A stretch of 64,000 nucleotides of DNA from Mycobacterium sp. D16Q13 (GTDB lineage: Bacteria; Actinomycetota; Actinomycetes; Mycobacteriales; Mycobacteriaceae): assembly GCF_002013375.1 (NCBI RefSeq), contig NZ_MAEW01000015.1, positions 1-64,000 of the forward strand. Reading direction: 5' to 3'. How positions within the stretch are numbered: the first letter of the stretch is position 1; the number at the start of each line of letters is the position of its first letter. The notes beneath the pieces were generated by a model. That model was not told the DNA's origin and did no database searches. It saw nothing but the letters and a program-made list of their open reading frames with translations. Positions 56,465 to 64,000 of this stretch are shown here, one piece after another. A program made the position numbers and the translations under genes.

Positions 56465-57652
56465 TCAGCGCGAACGAAACCCACGCCGACCGGGCGGCCC
56501 GAAATCGTCGTCGGCGATATCGCCCTCCCATAACCCGATGACCGGGGCGGAACCCTTGGGCAACTCCCCCAGCAGCTCTCGAGTGTTGTCGCTGTTGACG
56601 AGATACCTCGGGCTGTAGTGCTCGTTCTCGTCACCGCGCCGCTGGTTTGCGTGCGCCGGATAGGCACCCATCATCGGCATCATCGCGCCCCACCCCCGTG
56701 TCGCCGCCCCCGCGCCGATACCACCACCACTGGCCACCGTGGGTCCCGCACCGATCGCCGGCATCCGGTCGGGAGCAAGTGGCTGCCGGCTCGTCGGTGT
56801 CGCCGATTCGAACCCAGCACTGCGGGTTGGGTTCTCACGCCAGAGTGGATCGCGCATCCAGTTCTGGCCCGCATAGACATCGTCCTCACCAAACTCGTCC
56901 GTCTCCGATCCGGAGGACGTGCCCACCCCGAAGTCTCTGCCCCGGAATGGATTACCCGGTGTTCCCGCCACCGTGAGAGGCAGCTGCAGCGGCATACCGC
57001 TGTGGGCCGGGGGCACCGCCGACTGCGGGTTCAACTCCGCGCCCCACCGCGCCAGGAATTCCCCGGCCCGCTCGGCCTGCTCATCCGCCGGCCGGTCGGG
57101 CACCGCATCCGCGTCGGTGCCGGACCCGAACCGGAGTCGTTCCCGAGGGCCGATCAGCTTGGCAACCGCATTACCGGCCTGCACCGCCGGGCCGCTGTAC
57201 ATGGTGCGCACCTGGGCCAACGCCTGCTCCCACCGGTCGAGGTTCTCGGCGACCGGCGTTGCCCACCCGAGGTCCACACCCATCCGTCCGGCCGGGGCAT
57301 TGGCGGGCGGGGACGCGATCTTCTGTTGCAGTTCACTCGTCGCCCCTGCCAGCACCTCCAGGCCAGCGGACAGCGTGAACGCACGCCGGAGCGCAACACC
57401 CGAGTTTTCGACGTACGCCCGCATGGTGCCCAGTGCTGCCTGCGCCCCGGGGCCATCCCAACTCTCGTCGATCATTGCGGTCACATCCTCCAGAAAGGTT
57501 GCGAACAGCGAATCAAGCTCCCCCAGAGCGCTTTTCCATTCGTCGGCGATGCGCCTGATACCCGCGGGCGCCATCCGCGCCTGCATGTCCATGATTGATT
57601 CGTGGCTCCACTTGTCGCCATGCCATTCATCGGGCCGTACGGTGCCGCTCAT
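56465..57652 (-). CDS. Type VII-secretion-like protein with WxG motif
   Basis: 395 residues. The first ~180 residues are helical and carry a WDG (WxG-type) turn in DESWDGPGAQAALGTMRAYVENSG, as in WXG100/PPE-like and EspB-like substrates. The rest is low-complexity, rich in Gly, Pro and Ala (GPTVASGGGIGAGAATRGWG), ending in a polar domain. No signal peptide. Its ATG overlaps the stop of the 119-residue partner (ATGA); gene pairs of this kind are secreted as heterodimers. No ESX core genes adjoin it; the ESX-3 locus is 55 kb away. Confidence 0.7.
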   Translation of the reverse strand: MSGTVRPDEWHGDKWSHESIMDMQARMAPAGIRRIADEWKSALGELDSLFATFLEDVTAMIDESWDGPGAQAALGTMRAYVENSGVALRRAFTLSAGLEVLAGATSELQQKIASPPANAPAGRMGVDLGWATPVAENLDRWEQALAQVRTMYSGPAVQAGNAVAKLIGPRERLRFGSGTDADAVPDRPADEQAERAGEFLARWGAELNPQSAVPPAHSGMPLQLPLTVAGTPGNPFRGRDFGVGTSSGSETDEFGEDDVYAGQNWMRDPLWRENPTRSAGFESATPTSRQPLAPDRMPAIGAGPTVASGGGIGAGAATRGWGAMMPMMGAYPAHANQRRGDENEHYSPRYLVNSDNTRELLGELPKGSAPVIGLWEGDIADDDFGPPGRRGFRSR

Positions 57653-58008
57653 CGCGCCGACGTCCGGGAGCGCTCAGCGGAGCACCTGTCAGTTTCCAGG
57701 TAGGCATCACCGATGCGCCGGAAGGTCTCGGCGAACTCGGTGAGCGCCGTTCGGTGCTGCTCGAGGACGGCGGCCAGAGATCCCGTCGGCGCCCGGACCG
57801 TGTCATGGACGACCCGGCCCCACCCTCGGCCTTCTTCACAGTCGCCGAAGATGGCATGGCTGACCGGCGCGAACGTGTCGAGGCGCGCGATCACCCCCGC
57901 AAATGAGCTCCGCAGCAGCTCACAGCGGGTGGCTAGCGCCTCACAGGTACCGTCGGCGAGCCGCAGCGTCGAGAGATCGATGTACGTGTCCTGATCGTTG
58001 ACGGACAT
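57649..58008 (-). CDS. EspC-like type VII substrate with YxxxD signal
   Basis: 119 residues, helical hairpin-like. Near the C-terminus it has YLETD, a Y-xxx-D secretion signal following a helix (ALTEFAETFRRIGDA), which is what EspC- and PE-type type VII substrates use. It begins MSVNDQDTYIDLSTLRLAD, like the 'valDpe.l' start of EspC-like proteins. ATG at 58008 follows GGAG at 5 bases; that site lies partly in the arm of a 10-base-pair hairpin. It is co-translated with the WxG partner downstream. Confidence 0.68.
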   Translation of the reverse strand: MSVNDQDTYIDLSTLRLADGTCEALATRCELLRSSFAGVIARLDTFAPVSHAIFGDCEEGRGWGRVVHDTVRAPTGSLAAVLEQHRTALTEFAETFRRIGDAYLETDRCSAERSRTSAR

Positions 58009-58014
58009 TGCTAC

Positions 58015-58052
58015 TCCTACCTGGTGCAATACGGGTTCGATACCAGGTAGGA
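58015..58052 (-). promoter_or_regulatory. Perfect 10-bp hairpin covering the ribosome site of the EspC-like gene
   Basis: In the mRNA sense UCCUACCUGG, an 18-base loop, then CCAGGUAGGA, followed by GUAGCA and AUG. The second arm contains most of the Shine-Dalgarno sequence (UAGGAG), so the stem would hide it. It may be an RNA switch or, as DNA, an operator. Confidence 0.5.
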
Positions 58053-58089
58053 CCGCCGACATACGCGTGCGGTTTCATCGATTTCAGGC

Positions 58090-58098
58090 TGTGGATAA
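58090..58098. other. Single perfect DnaA-box-like 9-mer
   Basis: TGTGGATAA, the complement of TTATCCACA, in the gap between prcA and the EspC-like gene. One box alone does not make an origin. Confidence 0.3.
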
Positions 58099-58107
58099 CT
58101 TTCGGGA

Positions 58108-58125
58108 CGAGGGGTTAGCCCCTCG
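58108..58125 (-). terminator. Hairpin after prcA
   Basis: CGAGGGG-TTAG-CCCCTCG, a perfect 7-base-pair GC-rich stem with a 4-base loop, 20 bases beyond the prcA stop. It probably ends the pup-prcB-prcA transcript. No clear T-run. Confidence 0.55.
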
Positions 58126-58144
58126 CGGGCCGACAGCGCGCGAG

Positions 58145-58948
58145 CTAACTGTCCTTGGAGTCTTTCGAGTCTTTGGTCTCCTTGGAGTCACCGGACTCGG
58201 GTGCGGGATCTCCCCCACCCTCGGTTTGCCCTGGTGAGAAGTCCTCGGGCAGAAGCGCTTCCAAGGCCGCGCCCTTGATTCGCCGGAACGCACGCCGTGG
58301 ACGGCTCTGCTCCAGCACCGCGACCTCCAGGCCACCCAGCACCCGGCCCTCCGCGGAGCCATTGGCCGCACCGGCCCCGGCCTGCAGTGCCTTCACCGCG
58401 AAGCCCACCGCGTCCTTGAGCGTGGCCCGCTCGGCGTAGCTCTCCTTGAGCGAGTTGATCACCGGCTCGGTGTTCCCACCCATGACAACCCAGTGCGGCT
58501 CATCGGCGATCGACCCGTCGTAGGTAATCCGGTACAGCACCGGCTCGGTGTCCCGGCCATGGTGGGCCACCTCGCCGACACACAGCTCCACCTCGTACGG
58601 CTTGGCCTGCTCGTTGAAGATGGTGCCGAGCGCCTCGGCATAGATGTTGGCCAGCTGACGTCCACTCACGTCCCGGCGGTCGTAGGCATAGCCGCGCATA
58701 TCGGCCCACTGAATACCACCGCGGCGCAACCGGTCGAACTCATTGAACTTTCCGACTGCCGCGAAACCCACCCGGTCGTACACCTCGCTGACCTTCTGCA
58801 ACGAGTTGGACGGGTTCTCGGCGACGAATAACACTCCGTCGGCGTAGGTGAGCGCCACTACCGATCGACCGCGGCTGATTCCCTTGCGCGCCAGCTCTGA
58901 ACGGTCGCGCATGAGCTGCTCGACCGACGCATAGTACGGAAAGGTCAT
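58145..58948 (-). CDS. prcA: PrcA, proteasome alpha subunit
   Basis: 267 residues. It forms the outer rings of the 20S proteasome that gate substrate entry. The N-terminus [24 protein letters not shown] (key residues YYAS.EQ..RDR.E.ARKG) and [20 protein letters not shown] are standard. The C-terminal tail is acidic and repetitive ([15 protein letters not shown]), less conserved. ATG overlaps the prcB stop (ATGA). Last gene of the pup-prcB-prcA operon. Confidence 0.96.
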   Translation of the reverse strand: MTFPYYASVEQLMRDRSELARKGISRGRSVVALTYADGVLFVAENPSNSLQKVSEVYDRVGFAAVGKFNEFDRLRRGGIQWADMRGYAYDRRDVSGRQLANIYAEALGTIFNEQAKPYEVELCVGEVAHHGRDTEPVLYRITYDGSIADEPHWVVMGGNTEPVINSLKESYAERATLKDAVGFAVKALQAGAGAANGSAEGRVLGGLEVAVLEQSRPRRAFRRIKGAALEALLPEDFSPGQTEGGGDPAPESGDSKETKDSKDSKDS

Positions 58949-59814
58949 GACTTACCTCCCGATTCACGCAATTCTGACTCGGCACGTGCCGCTTCTGTCC
59001 GCTTCTCGATGACCTCGCGCGCGATGCGTTCGATGTCCGCCTCGGGCACCCGGACCGCTCCCCCGGAATCGATCCGAACGGCCGTCGGGAACACCCGGCG
59101 CACCAGATCCGGCCCGCCCGTTGCCGAATCGTCTTCGGCCGCATCGTAAAGCGACTCCACGGCCACCGCCAGGGCACCGAGCGCGTCGCCGCCGGGCTTG
59201 TACAGCTTCTTGATCGAGGACTTGGCGAACATCGAGCCCGACCCCACCGCCTGGTAGCCGTCGCTCTCCACGTGCCAGCCACCGGCCACATCGAAAGACA
59301 CAATGCGCCCAGCGGTTTCACCGTTCGGGTCGTCGATGTCGTAGCCCACCAACAGGGGCACCGCCACCAGACCCTGCATGGCCGCCGCGAGATTGCCGCG
59401 CACCAGTGCCGAGAGCCTATTGGCCTTACCGTTAAAGGTCAGCGGCACACCTTCGAGCTTTTCGTAATGCTCCAGCTCGACGGCGTACAACCGCGCGAAT
59501 TCGACGGCGATGGCAGCGGTTCCAGCGATGCCGGTCGCGGAGTAGTTGTCGGTGATCTGCACCTTGTCGATATCGCGGTTGGCGATGTAGTTGCCCTGAG
59601 TGGCGCGCCGGTCACCGGCGATCAGCACACCGCCGCGGTAGGTGAGCGCCACGATGGTGGTGCCGTGCGGCAGGTTCGCGATCACGTCGCTTGTCGCCCT
59701 TCCGACCGCCGGGAGTAACTCCGGGGCCTGAATCCTCAGGTACTCGGAGAACGACGAAAGGTGCGAGTGTCGGGTGAACTGCTGGGGCGCGATCGAGTCA
59801 TCGCGCCAGATCAC
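58945..59814 (-). CDS. prcB: PrcB, proteasome beta subunit
   Basis: 289 residues, of which the first 51 are a propeptide removed by self-cleavage at HG/TTIV, exposing the nucleophile Thr52. [10 protein letters not shown] and [19 protein letters not shown] follow as in other PrcB proteins. PrcB forms the inner catalytic rings. GTG at 59814 overlaps the pup stop. The propeptide differs in sequence from the M. tuberculosis one, which is normal. Confidence 0.96.
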   Translation of the reverse strand: MIWRDDSIAPQQFTRHSHLSSFSEYLRIQAPELLPAVGRATSDVIANLPHGTTIVALTYRGGVLIAGDRRATQGNYIANRDIDKVQITDNYSATGIAGTAAIAVEFARLYAVELEHYEKLEGVPLTFNGKANRLSALVRGNLAAAMQGLVAVPLLVGYDIDDPNGETAGRIVSFDVAGGWHVESDGYQAVGSGSMFAKSSIKKLYKPGGDALGALAVAVESLYDAAEDDSATGGPDLVRRVFPTAVRIDSGGAVRVPEADIERIAREVIEKRTEAARAESELRESGGKS

Positions 59815-60005
59815 TGGCCACCCTTTTGGACGTACGCCCGCACGAAGTCTTCGGCGTTCTCTTCCAGCACGTCATCGATCTCATCGAGCAGATCGTCGGT
59901 GTCCTCCGCCAGCTTTTCGCGGCGCTCCTGCCCGGCCGGTCCTCCCAGGTCGGTGACATCGTCCTCGTCACCGCCACCACCGCGCTTGGTCTGCTCCTGC
60001 GCCAT
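59811..60005 (-). CDS. pup: Pup, prokaryotic ubiquitin-like protein
   Basis: 64 residues, mostly disordered, with a coiled-coil-forming middle ([20 protein letters not shown]) that binds the Mpa/ARC ATPase, ending KGGQ. The C-terminal Gln must be deamidated by Dop before ligation. ATG follows CAGGAGG at good spacing, and a TAGGCT -10-like element lies 33 bases upstream. First gene of the operon with prcB and prcA. Confidence 0.97.
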   Translation of the reverse strand: MAQEQTKRGGGGDEDDVTDLGGPAGQERREKLAEDTDDLLDEIDDVLEENAEDFVRAYVQKGGQ

Positions 60006-60038
60006 CGCTGCCTCCTGACTGCTAGGTCGGTTCTGTTC

Positions 60039-60044
60039 AGCCTA
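60039..60044 (-). promoter_or_regulatory. -10-like TAGGCT of the pup-prcB-prcA operon
   Basis: TAGGCTGAAC (minus strand) upstream of pup is identical over ten bases to the element directly before dop. Here it lies 33 bases before the ATG, leaving a short leader with a ribosome site. A weak -35 at best. Confidence 0.45.
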
Positions 60045-60095
60045 CCGGGCAGGGCCGACGGCGTGACGTTTCGCTGGCGTGCGTCGCCGATCGCG

Positions 60096-61592
60096 TTACG
60101 TGGTGAGCTGATCGACCAGTTCAGCCGCCGAATCGACCGAGTCCAGCAGCGAGCCCACGTGGCTCTTGCTGCCGCGCAGCGGCTCCAGCGTTGGAATCCT
60201 GACAAGCGAATCCCCGCCCAGGTCAAAGATCACCGAGTCCCAGCTGGCGGCGGCGATATCGGCGCCGAAGCGGCGCAGGCACTCGCCGCGGAAGTAGGCA
60301 CGCGTATCCGACGGAGGACGAGTCACCGCGTCGAGCACCTGCTGCTCGGTGACCATCCGCTGCATGGATCCGCGGGCGACCAACCGGTTGTAGAGCCCCT
60401 TGTCGAGGCGTACGTCCGAGTACTGAAGATCGACCAGGTGCAGGCGCGGTGCCGACCAGCTCAGGTTCTCGCGCTGCCGGAAACCCTCCAGCAGTCGCAG
60501 CTTGGCGGGCCAATCCAGCAAGTCGGCGCATTCCATGGGATCGCGCTCCAATAAATCGAGCACCTTGGCCCACACCTGCAGCACATGGTCGGCCTGCGGA
60601 TCAGGGTCGCGGGACGCGACCAGCTCGGCTACCCGCTCCAGGTAGATGCGCTGCAGCGCAAGCGCTGTCAGCTCTCGGCCGTCCGCCAGCGCCACAGTGG
60701 CCCGCAGCGACGGATCGCGACTGATCACATGCACCGCGTACACCGGCCGGGCCAGGGCCAGATCCGACAGGTCAGCCCCGGATTCGATCAGGTCGAGCAC
60801 CAGGGAGGTGGTACCCACCTTGAGGAATGTCGAGGTCTCGGCCAGGTTGGCGTCCCCGATGATGACGTGCAGCCGCCGATATTTGTCGGCGTCGGCATGT
60901 GGCTCGTCGCGTGTGTTGATGATGCCCCGCTTGAGGGTGGTTTCCAGGCCGACCTCGACCTCGATGTAGTCGGCCCGCTGCGACAACTGGAAGCCGGAGT
61001 CGTCACCGGAGGGCCCGATGCCCACGCGACCAGAACCTGTCACAACCTGGCGGGACACGAAGAACGGGGTGAGGCCCGTGATGATCGCCGAGAACGGCGT
61101 CTGCCGGTCCATCAGGTAGTTCTCGTGGGTGCCGTAGGAGGCGCCCTTGCCGTCAATGTTGTTCTTGTAGAGCTGCAGCCGGGCCGCGCCGGGCACGCTG
61201 GCAACGTGTCGCGCGGCGGCCTCCATCACGCGCTCACCGGCCTTGTCCCAGATGACGGCGTCCAACGGATTGGTGCATTCCGGCGCCGAATACTCCGGGT
61301 GCGCATGATCGACGTACAGGCGAGCACCGTTGGTGAGGATCATGTTGGCCGCCCCGACCTCGTCGGCGTCCACGATGGGGGCCGGGCCGGTGGTGCGCCC
61401 CAGATCGAAGCCGCGGGCGTCACGCAGCGGCGACTCCACCTCATAGTCCCAGCGCGTGCGCTTGGCCCGCTGGATCCCCGACGCCGCGGCGTAGGCCAGC
61501 ACCGCCTGCGTAGAGGTGAGGATCGGGTTGGCGGCAGGGTCCGTGGGTGACGAAATGCCGTATTCAACCTCAGTACCGATGATCCGTTGCAT
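60096..61592 (-). CDS. dop: Dop, deamidase/depupylase of Pup
   Basis: 498 residues, a PafA homologue. Dop converts the C-terminal Gln of Pup to Glu and also removes Pup from proteins. Present are the ATP/Mg Glu in [27 protein letters not shown] and [17 protein letters not shown]. It lies directly upstream of pup (90-base gap). ATG at 61592 has no ribosome site and stands 7 bases after TAGGCT. The ATPase mpa/ARC, near dop in M. tuberculosis, is not within the window. Confidence 0.96.
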   Translation of the reverse strand: MQRIIGTEVEYGISSPTDPAANPILTSTQAVLAYAAASGIQRAKRTRWDYEVESPLRDARGFDLGRTTGPAPIVDADEVGAANMILTNGARLYVDHAHPEYSAPECTNPLDAVIWDKAGERVMEAAARHVASVPGAARLQLYKNNIDGKGASYGTHENYLMDRQTPFSAIITGLTPFFVSRQVVTGSGRVGIGPSGDDSGFQLSQRADYIEVEVGLETTLKRGIINTRDEPHADADKYRRLHVIIGDANLAETSTFLKVGTTSLVLDLIESGADLSDLALARPVYAVHVISRDPSLRATVALADGRELTALALQRIYLERVAELVASRDPDPQADHVLQVWAKVLDLLERDPMECADLLDWPAKLRLLEGFRQRENLSWSAPRLHLVDLQYSDVRLDKGLYNRLVARGSMQRMVTEQQVLDAVTRPPSDTRAYFRGECLRRFGADIAAASWDSVIFDLGGDSLVRIPTLEPLRGSKSHVGSLLDSVDSAAELVDQLTT

Positions 61593-61595
61593 GAC

Positions 61596-61622
61596 GTTCA
61601 GCCTAGAGAGGTGAGGCTGAAC
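61596..61622. promoter_or_regulatory. Inverted repeat GTTCAGCCT-N9-AGGCTGAAC at the dop promoter
   Basis: Two perfect 9-base arms, 9 bases apart, right before dop. A related half-site GTTCAGACT lies at 61638-61646, and GTTCAGCCT recurs upstream of pup (60035-60043). The arm nearest dop contains its -10, so a bound protein would block or contact RNA polymerase. Confidence 0.45.
61600..61605 (-). promoter_or_regulatory. -10-like TAGGCT, leaderless start of dop
   Basis: TAGGCT followed by GAACGTC (7 bases) and ATG on the minus strand; no Shine-Dalgarno sequence. It is part of the inverted repeat at 61596-61622. Confidence 0.5.
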
Positions 61623-61671
61623 ACCACGCCGGGGACTGTTCAGACTCCTCTGCGTGCCACCGAATCGGCAT

Positions 61672-61677
61672 TAGCGT
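61672..61677 (+). promoter_or_regulatory. -10-like TAGCGT, leaderless start of methyltransferase gene
   Basis: TAGCGT followed by 7 bases and ATG at 61685; no Shine-Dalgarno sequence. It makes a divergent leaderless pair with dop. Confidence 0.45.
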
Positions 61678-61684
61678 CGGCCTC

Positions 61685-62509
61685 ATGAGCCACCCCGAGA
61701 AGATTCATGTCGATCTCACTGGAGCACCGCAGACGATGCTGGCGACGTTCTATGCCAAGGCGCTGGATGCCGATCTGCCCGAGCCGATCCTCGGCGACCG
61801 GCTGGCCCGCGATATCGCCAACCGCATCGACTACGACTGGTCCAAGACGACCATCACCGCGGGCAGGTCCCCCGCCGTGACGACTCGCTCCGCGCACTTC
61901 GACAGCTGGGCCCGGGCCTTTCTGTCCAGACACGCCGAGGCCGTCGTGCTACACCTGGGGTGCGGTCTCGACGGTCGCTTCTTCCGGCTGAACCCTGGCC
62001 CGGGAATCGAGTGGTACGACGTCGACTATCCCGATGTGGCGTCACTGCGCAGCCAGCTCTACCCCGCGCACGACAACTACCATGTCGTTTCCGCATCGGT
62101 GACCGATCCGGCGTGGCTCGCACATATTCGGGGCGACCGCCCGGTCCTGGCGATCGGCGAAGGGCTGACGATGTACCTGACGGAGGCCGACGGCATCGCC
62201 TTGTTTCGCCGCATCGTTGATCACTTTCCCTATGGGGAACTGCAATTCGATGCGTTCAACAAGTTCGGCATCAAGACACAGTGGTCGAATGCGGTGGTCC
62301 GACGTTCCGGGGCGACGCTGCATTGGGGCATCGACCGCCCCGCGGACCTCCTTGGCGCGATACCCCGGCTGCAACTACTCCGCTGGGAGTCACCGTTTGA
62401 TTCGGAGGCCTTCCAGCGGACCAAAACCACGTATCGGCTTCTGGCGAAGGTGATGTCACTGTCTCCGACGTTGCGATACATGGCGCAGTATCACCGCTAC
62501 GCGTTTTGA
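61685..62509 (+). CDS. SAM-dependent methyltransferase (LCM family)
   Basis: 274 residues of the leucine carboxyl methyltransferase family: VVLHLGCGLDGRFFRL is the SAM loop, followed by an acidic YDVDYPDV and the AIGEGLTMYL segment. It is related in fold to the methyltransferase at 20215-21111 but not a close copy. Similar enzymes in other bacteria methylate carboxyl groups of small molecules. The target is unknown. It converges on the aminotransferase gene across a long hairpin. Confidence 0.8.
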   Translation: MSHPEKIHVDLTGAPQTMLATFYAKALDADLPEPILGDRLARDIANRIDYDWSKTTITAGRSPAVTTRSAHFDSWARAFLSRHAEAVVLHLGCGLDGRFFRLNPGPGIEWYDVDYPDVASLRSQLYPAHDNYHVVSASVTDPAWLAHIRGDRPVLAIGEGLTMYLTEADGIALFRRIVDHFPYGELQFDAFNKFGIKTQWSNAVVRRSGATLHWGIDRPADLLGAIPRLQLLRWESPFDSEAFQRTKTTYRLLAKVMSLSPTLRYMAQYHRYAF

Positions 62510-62517
62510 GAAGTGGG

Positions 62518-62584
62518 GGTTGGCCGCGGCGGTCCTTGCCGTTTCGGGGCCGGCAATCGGGGGGACGGATCGCCGCGGCCAACC
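62518..62584. terminator. Long nested hairpin between convergent genes
   Basis: Outer arms of 14 perfect bases (GGTTGGCCGCGGCG / CGCCGCGGCCAACC) enclose a second stem TTGCCG/CGGCAA (62536-62541, 62551-62556) and a GTCC/GGAC pair. It fills the 78-base gap between the methyltransferase and aminotransferase genes and is likely a two-way terminator. Confidence 0.6.
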
Positions 62585-62587
62585 AGT

Positions 62588-63628
62588 CTATGACGCTGGT
62601 CTACTCATCTGGGGCGCTGCGCCTTCGCCAATCTCGTCGACCTCCAGCAGCCGCCGCGCGACGATGGCCATCTCGCGCGGATCACCGACCGTGAGCCGAA
62701 CACCGCCATCGGGATATTCCTTCGCGACAACGTCATCCGTTCCCAGGATCGACATCCAGGGCTCACCATCGCCACGCGCGGGCAGGTACACGAAGTTGGC
62801 ATGGGAGTCCGGAATGTGCGCACCCATCTGCGCGAGCCGCTCCCGGAGCTGATCACGTTCGTAGACAATGGAATCGACCCGAAGCCGCAACTCATCCTCG
62901 GCCGCGTAGGACGCCGCGACCGCCACCGCGGCCGCACGGTTCATGCCGAACGGAAGCTGGTATCTACGAATGACACCACAGACCGCGGGAGCGGCCAGCC
63001 CGTAGCCGATGCGCAGCCCCGCCAACCCGTACGCCTTGGAGAATGTGCGCAGCACCACCAGGTTCGGGTGCGCCGCGATCAGCCTCGGAATGTCCAGATG
63101 CGCATCGGGATCCACGAATTCGATATAGGCCTCGTCGAGAATGACGACGCTGGTCGGCGGAGCCTGACGGACAAACTCATAGACCTGATCGGCAGGTATC
63201 AGCGTTCCGGTCGGGTTATGTGGCCGGCACAGCACCACGGCGGCGGCATCGGCATCATAGGCCGCTCCCAGCAGCTCATCCAGATCAGTCATCCCATTGT
63301 CCGCCAGCGGGATCGGCACCTGGATCAGTCCGGCGATATCGGCCAGTATCGGGTAACCGTCGAATGTCGGATGCGCGAAGACCAAGGAATCGCCCGGCTG
63401 ACACAACGCCTGCAACACCTGCAGCGCAACCCCGGTGGCCCCGACACCCACCACCACTTCCTCCGGTGTCATACCGACACGTTCGGCGATCAATCTCGGG
63501 AGCACCACAGGCAGAAACTCCGGGTACCGATTCACCTCCGCAATGTCATGCCTGAGCGCATCGCGCACCGACGGCAGTGGACGATAGGGATTTTCGTTCA
63601 GCGCCAATCGGAGCGGACTGATCGTCAC
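62588..63628 (-). CDS. HisC-like PLP-dependent aminotransferase
   Basis: 346 residues, class I/II aminotransferase of the HisC type: LALNENPYRPLPS at the N-terminus, VGATGVALQVL, NPTG, the Asp in ILDEAYIEF and the PLP Lys in TFSKAYGLAGLRIGYG. It may be histidinol-phosphate or aromatic aminotransferase, but no his genes are near. GTG at 63628 overlaps the stop of the upstream KAS III-like gene (GTGA) and has GGGAGGGG upstream, so the two are co-translated, suggesting a joint pathway and not histidine synthesis. Confidence 0.82.
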   Translation of the reverse strand: MTISPLRLALNENPYRPLPSVRDALRHDIAEVNRYPEFLPVVLPRLIAERVGMTPEEVVVGVGATGVALQVLQALCQPGDSLVFAHPTFDGYPILADIAGLIQVPIPLADNGMTDLDELLGAAYDADAAAVVLCRPHNPTGTLIPADQVYEFVRQAPPTSVVILDEAYIEFVDPDAHLDIPRLIAAHPNLVVLRTFSKAYGLAGLRIGYGLAAPAVCGVIRRYQLPFGMNRAAAVAVAASYAAEDELRLRVDSIVYERDQLRERLAQMGAHIPDSHANFVYLPARGDGEPWMSILGTDDVVAKEYPDGGVRLTVGDPREMAIVARRLLEVDEIGEGAAPQMSRPAS

Positions 63629-64000
63629 AGACCCCTCCCGCCCCACCGCACGGCCGCGGCCGCCGCGTAATCACCGGCGTGGGCGAACCCCGCCAGCATC
63701 ACGGTGTCGCCGGCCTTGACCTGCCCATCGGAGATCGCCTGATCGAGCGTGTGCGGGATACCCACCCCGAACAGGTTGCCGCACTCGTCAAAGGTATCGG
63801 GGTGCTTCTCCCGGGGCAGCTGCAGGGCATCACGCCAGTTCCGCAGGAAGATCCGGTTTGGCTGGTTGGTCACCAGTGCATCGAGATCCGTTGACGGAAC
63901 CCCGATTCGATCACAGACCGCCAGCGCCACCTCGGGCACCATCCGGTTGCCGCGGGCCAGCACCTTGCTGATCTTGTGCTCGGTGAACGCCACCCGCCCC
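63625..64000 (-). CDS. KAS III (FabH)-like ketosynthase, C-terminal end (partial)
   Basis: The last ~124 residues, running off the right edge. They align with the FabH C-terminus: DLDALVTNQPNRIFLRNW, CGNLFGVGIPHTLDQAI and GDTVMLAGFAHAGDYAAAAAVRW (given in parts). The catalytic Asn of the GN motif (CGN) is kept, but where FabH has catalytic His (PHQAN) this protein reads TNQPN, an Asn. The active-site Cys region is outside the window. So it may catalyse acyl transfer or another variant reaction in place of normal chain initiation. Confidence 0.75.
   Translation of the reverse strand, partial: GRVAFTEHKISKVLARGNRMVPEVALAVCDRIGVPSTDLDALVTNQPNRIFLRNWRDALQLPREKHPDTFDECGNLFGVGIPHTLDQAISDGQVKAGDTVMLAGFAHAGDYAAAAAVRWGGRGL

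Noticed and set aside
58090..58098. Replication origin at a DnaA box
   Set aside because: Only one box is present, with no AT-rich region and no dnaA or dnaN nearby.

Overview
The window is actinobacterial and almost certainly mycobacterial. It carries an ESX-3-type secretion locus end, rbpA, ppm1/lnt, a Pup-proteasome cluster (pup, prcB, prcA, dop, pafA, pafB, pafC), tatA/tatC, helY, an MmpS/MmpL pair, several F420-type split-barrel proteins and a high-GC genome. Gene order from rbpA to dop largely follows the Mycobacterium tuberculosis stretch Rv2050-Rv2112c. ESX-3 lying on the same segment, separate lnt and ppm1 genes and two sulfonate importers fit a rapid grower better than the tuberculosis complex; Mycobacteroides (abscessus/chelonae group) is my best guess, from memory of gene order and not from a search.

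Layout. 1-4450: ends of mycP3 and eccE3, a CocE-type lipoprotein hydrolase, a split-barrel protein and an SCO6745-family protein. 4447-8184: ssuC-ssuB-ssuA-ssuD sulfonate uptake and desulfonation operon (minus strand). 8323-9293: a small zinc-ribbon-like protein and a small secreted protein. 9314-21111: a lipid locus made of a discrete thioesterase and a single-module reducing polyketide synthase (minus), divergent from mmpS-mmpL and a methyltransferase (plus). 21314-31647: rbpA and an SDR on the plus strand, facing a long minus-strand run cobN, two split-barrel proteins, fxsA, an amidohydrolase, lnt and ppm1. 31681-38430: cobalamin genes cobG-cobH-cobIJ (plus) facing SDR-cobL-cobM-cobK (minus). 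38466-45884: biliverdin-reductase-like protein, pepE, a 5'-3' exonuclease, a DUF4333-type protein, helY, tatC, tatA. 45944-49380: pafC, pafB, pafA. 49547-56339: a glycosyltransferase, an amidase, an ankyrin protein and a second sulfonate/taurine importer. 56465-61592: a type VII-like substrate pair, then prcA, prcB, pup and dop. 61685-64000: a second methyltransferase, a HisC-like aminotransferase and the end of a KAS III-like synthase.

How the parts work together. PafA ligates Pup to proteins after Dop deamidates its terminal Gln; PrcB/PrcA degrade the products; PafB/PafC form a DNA-damage transcription activator. The cob genes are part of aerobic cobalamin synthesis. The PKS, thioesterase, MmpS/L and methyltransferase look like one lipid-making and exporting unit of unknown product.

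A sequence-level theme is leaderless transcription: at least twelve genes lacking a Shine-Dalgarno sequence have a TAnnnT -10-like hexamer 6-8 bases before the start codon (including dop, pafA and pafB), whereas pup has a leader with a good ribosome site. No tRNA, rRNA, CRISPR array or insertion sequence was seen, and no gene-free stretch exceeds 300 bases.
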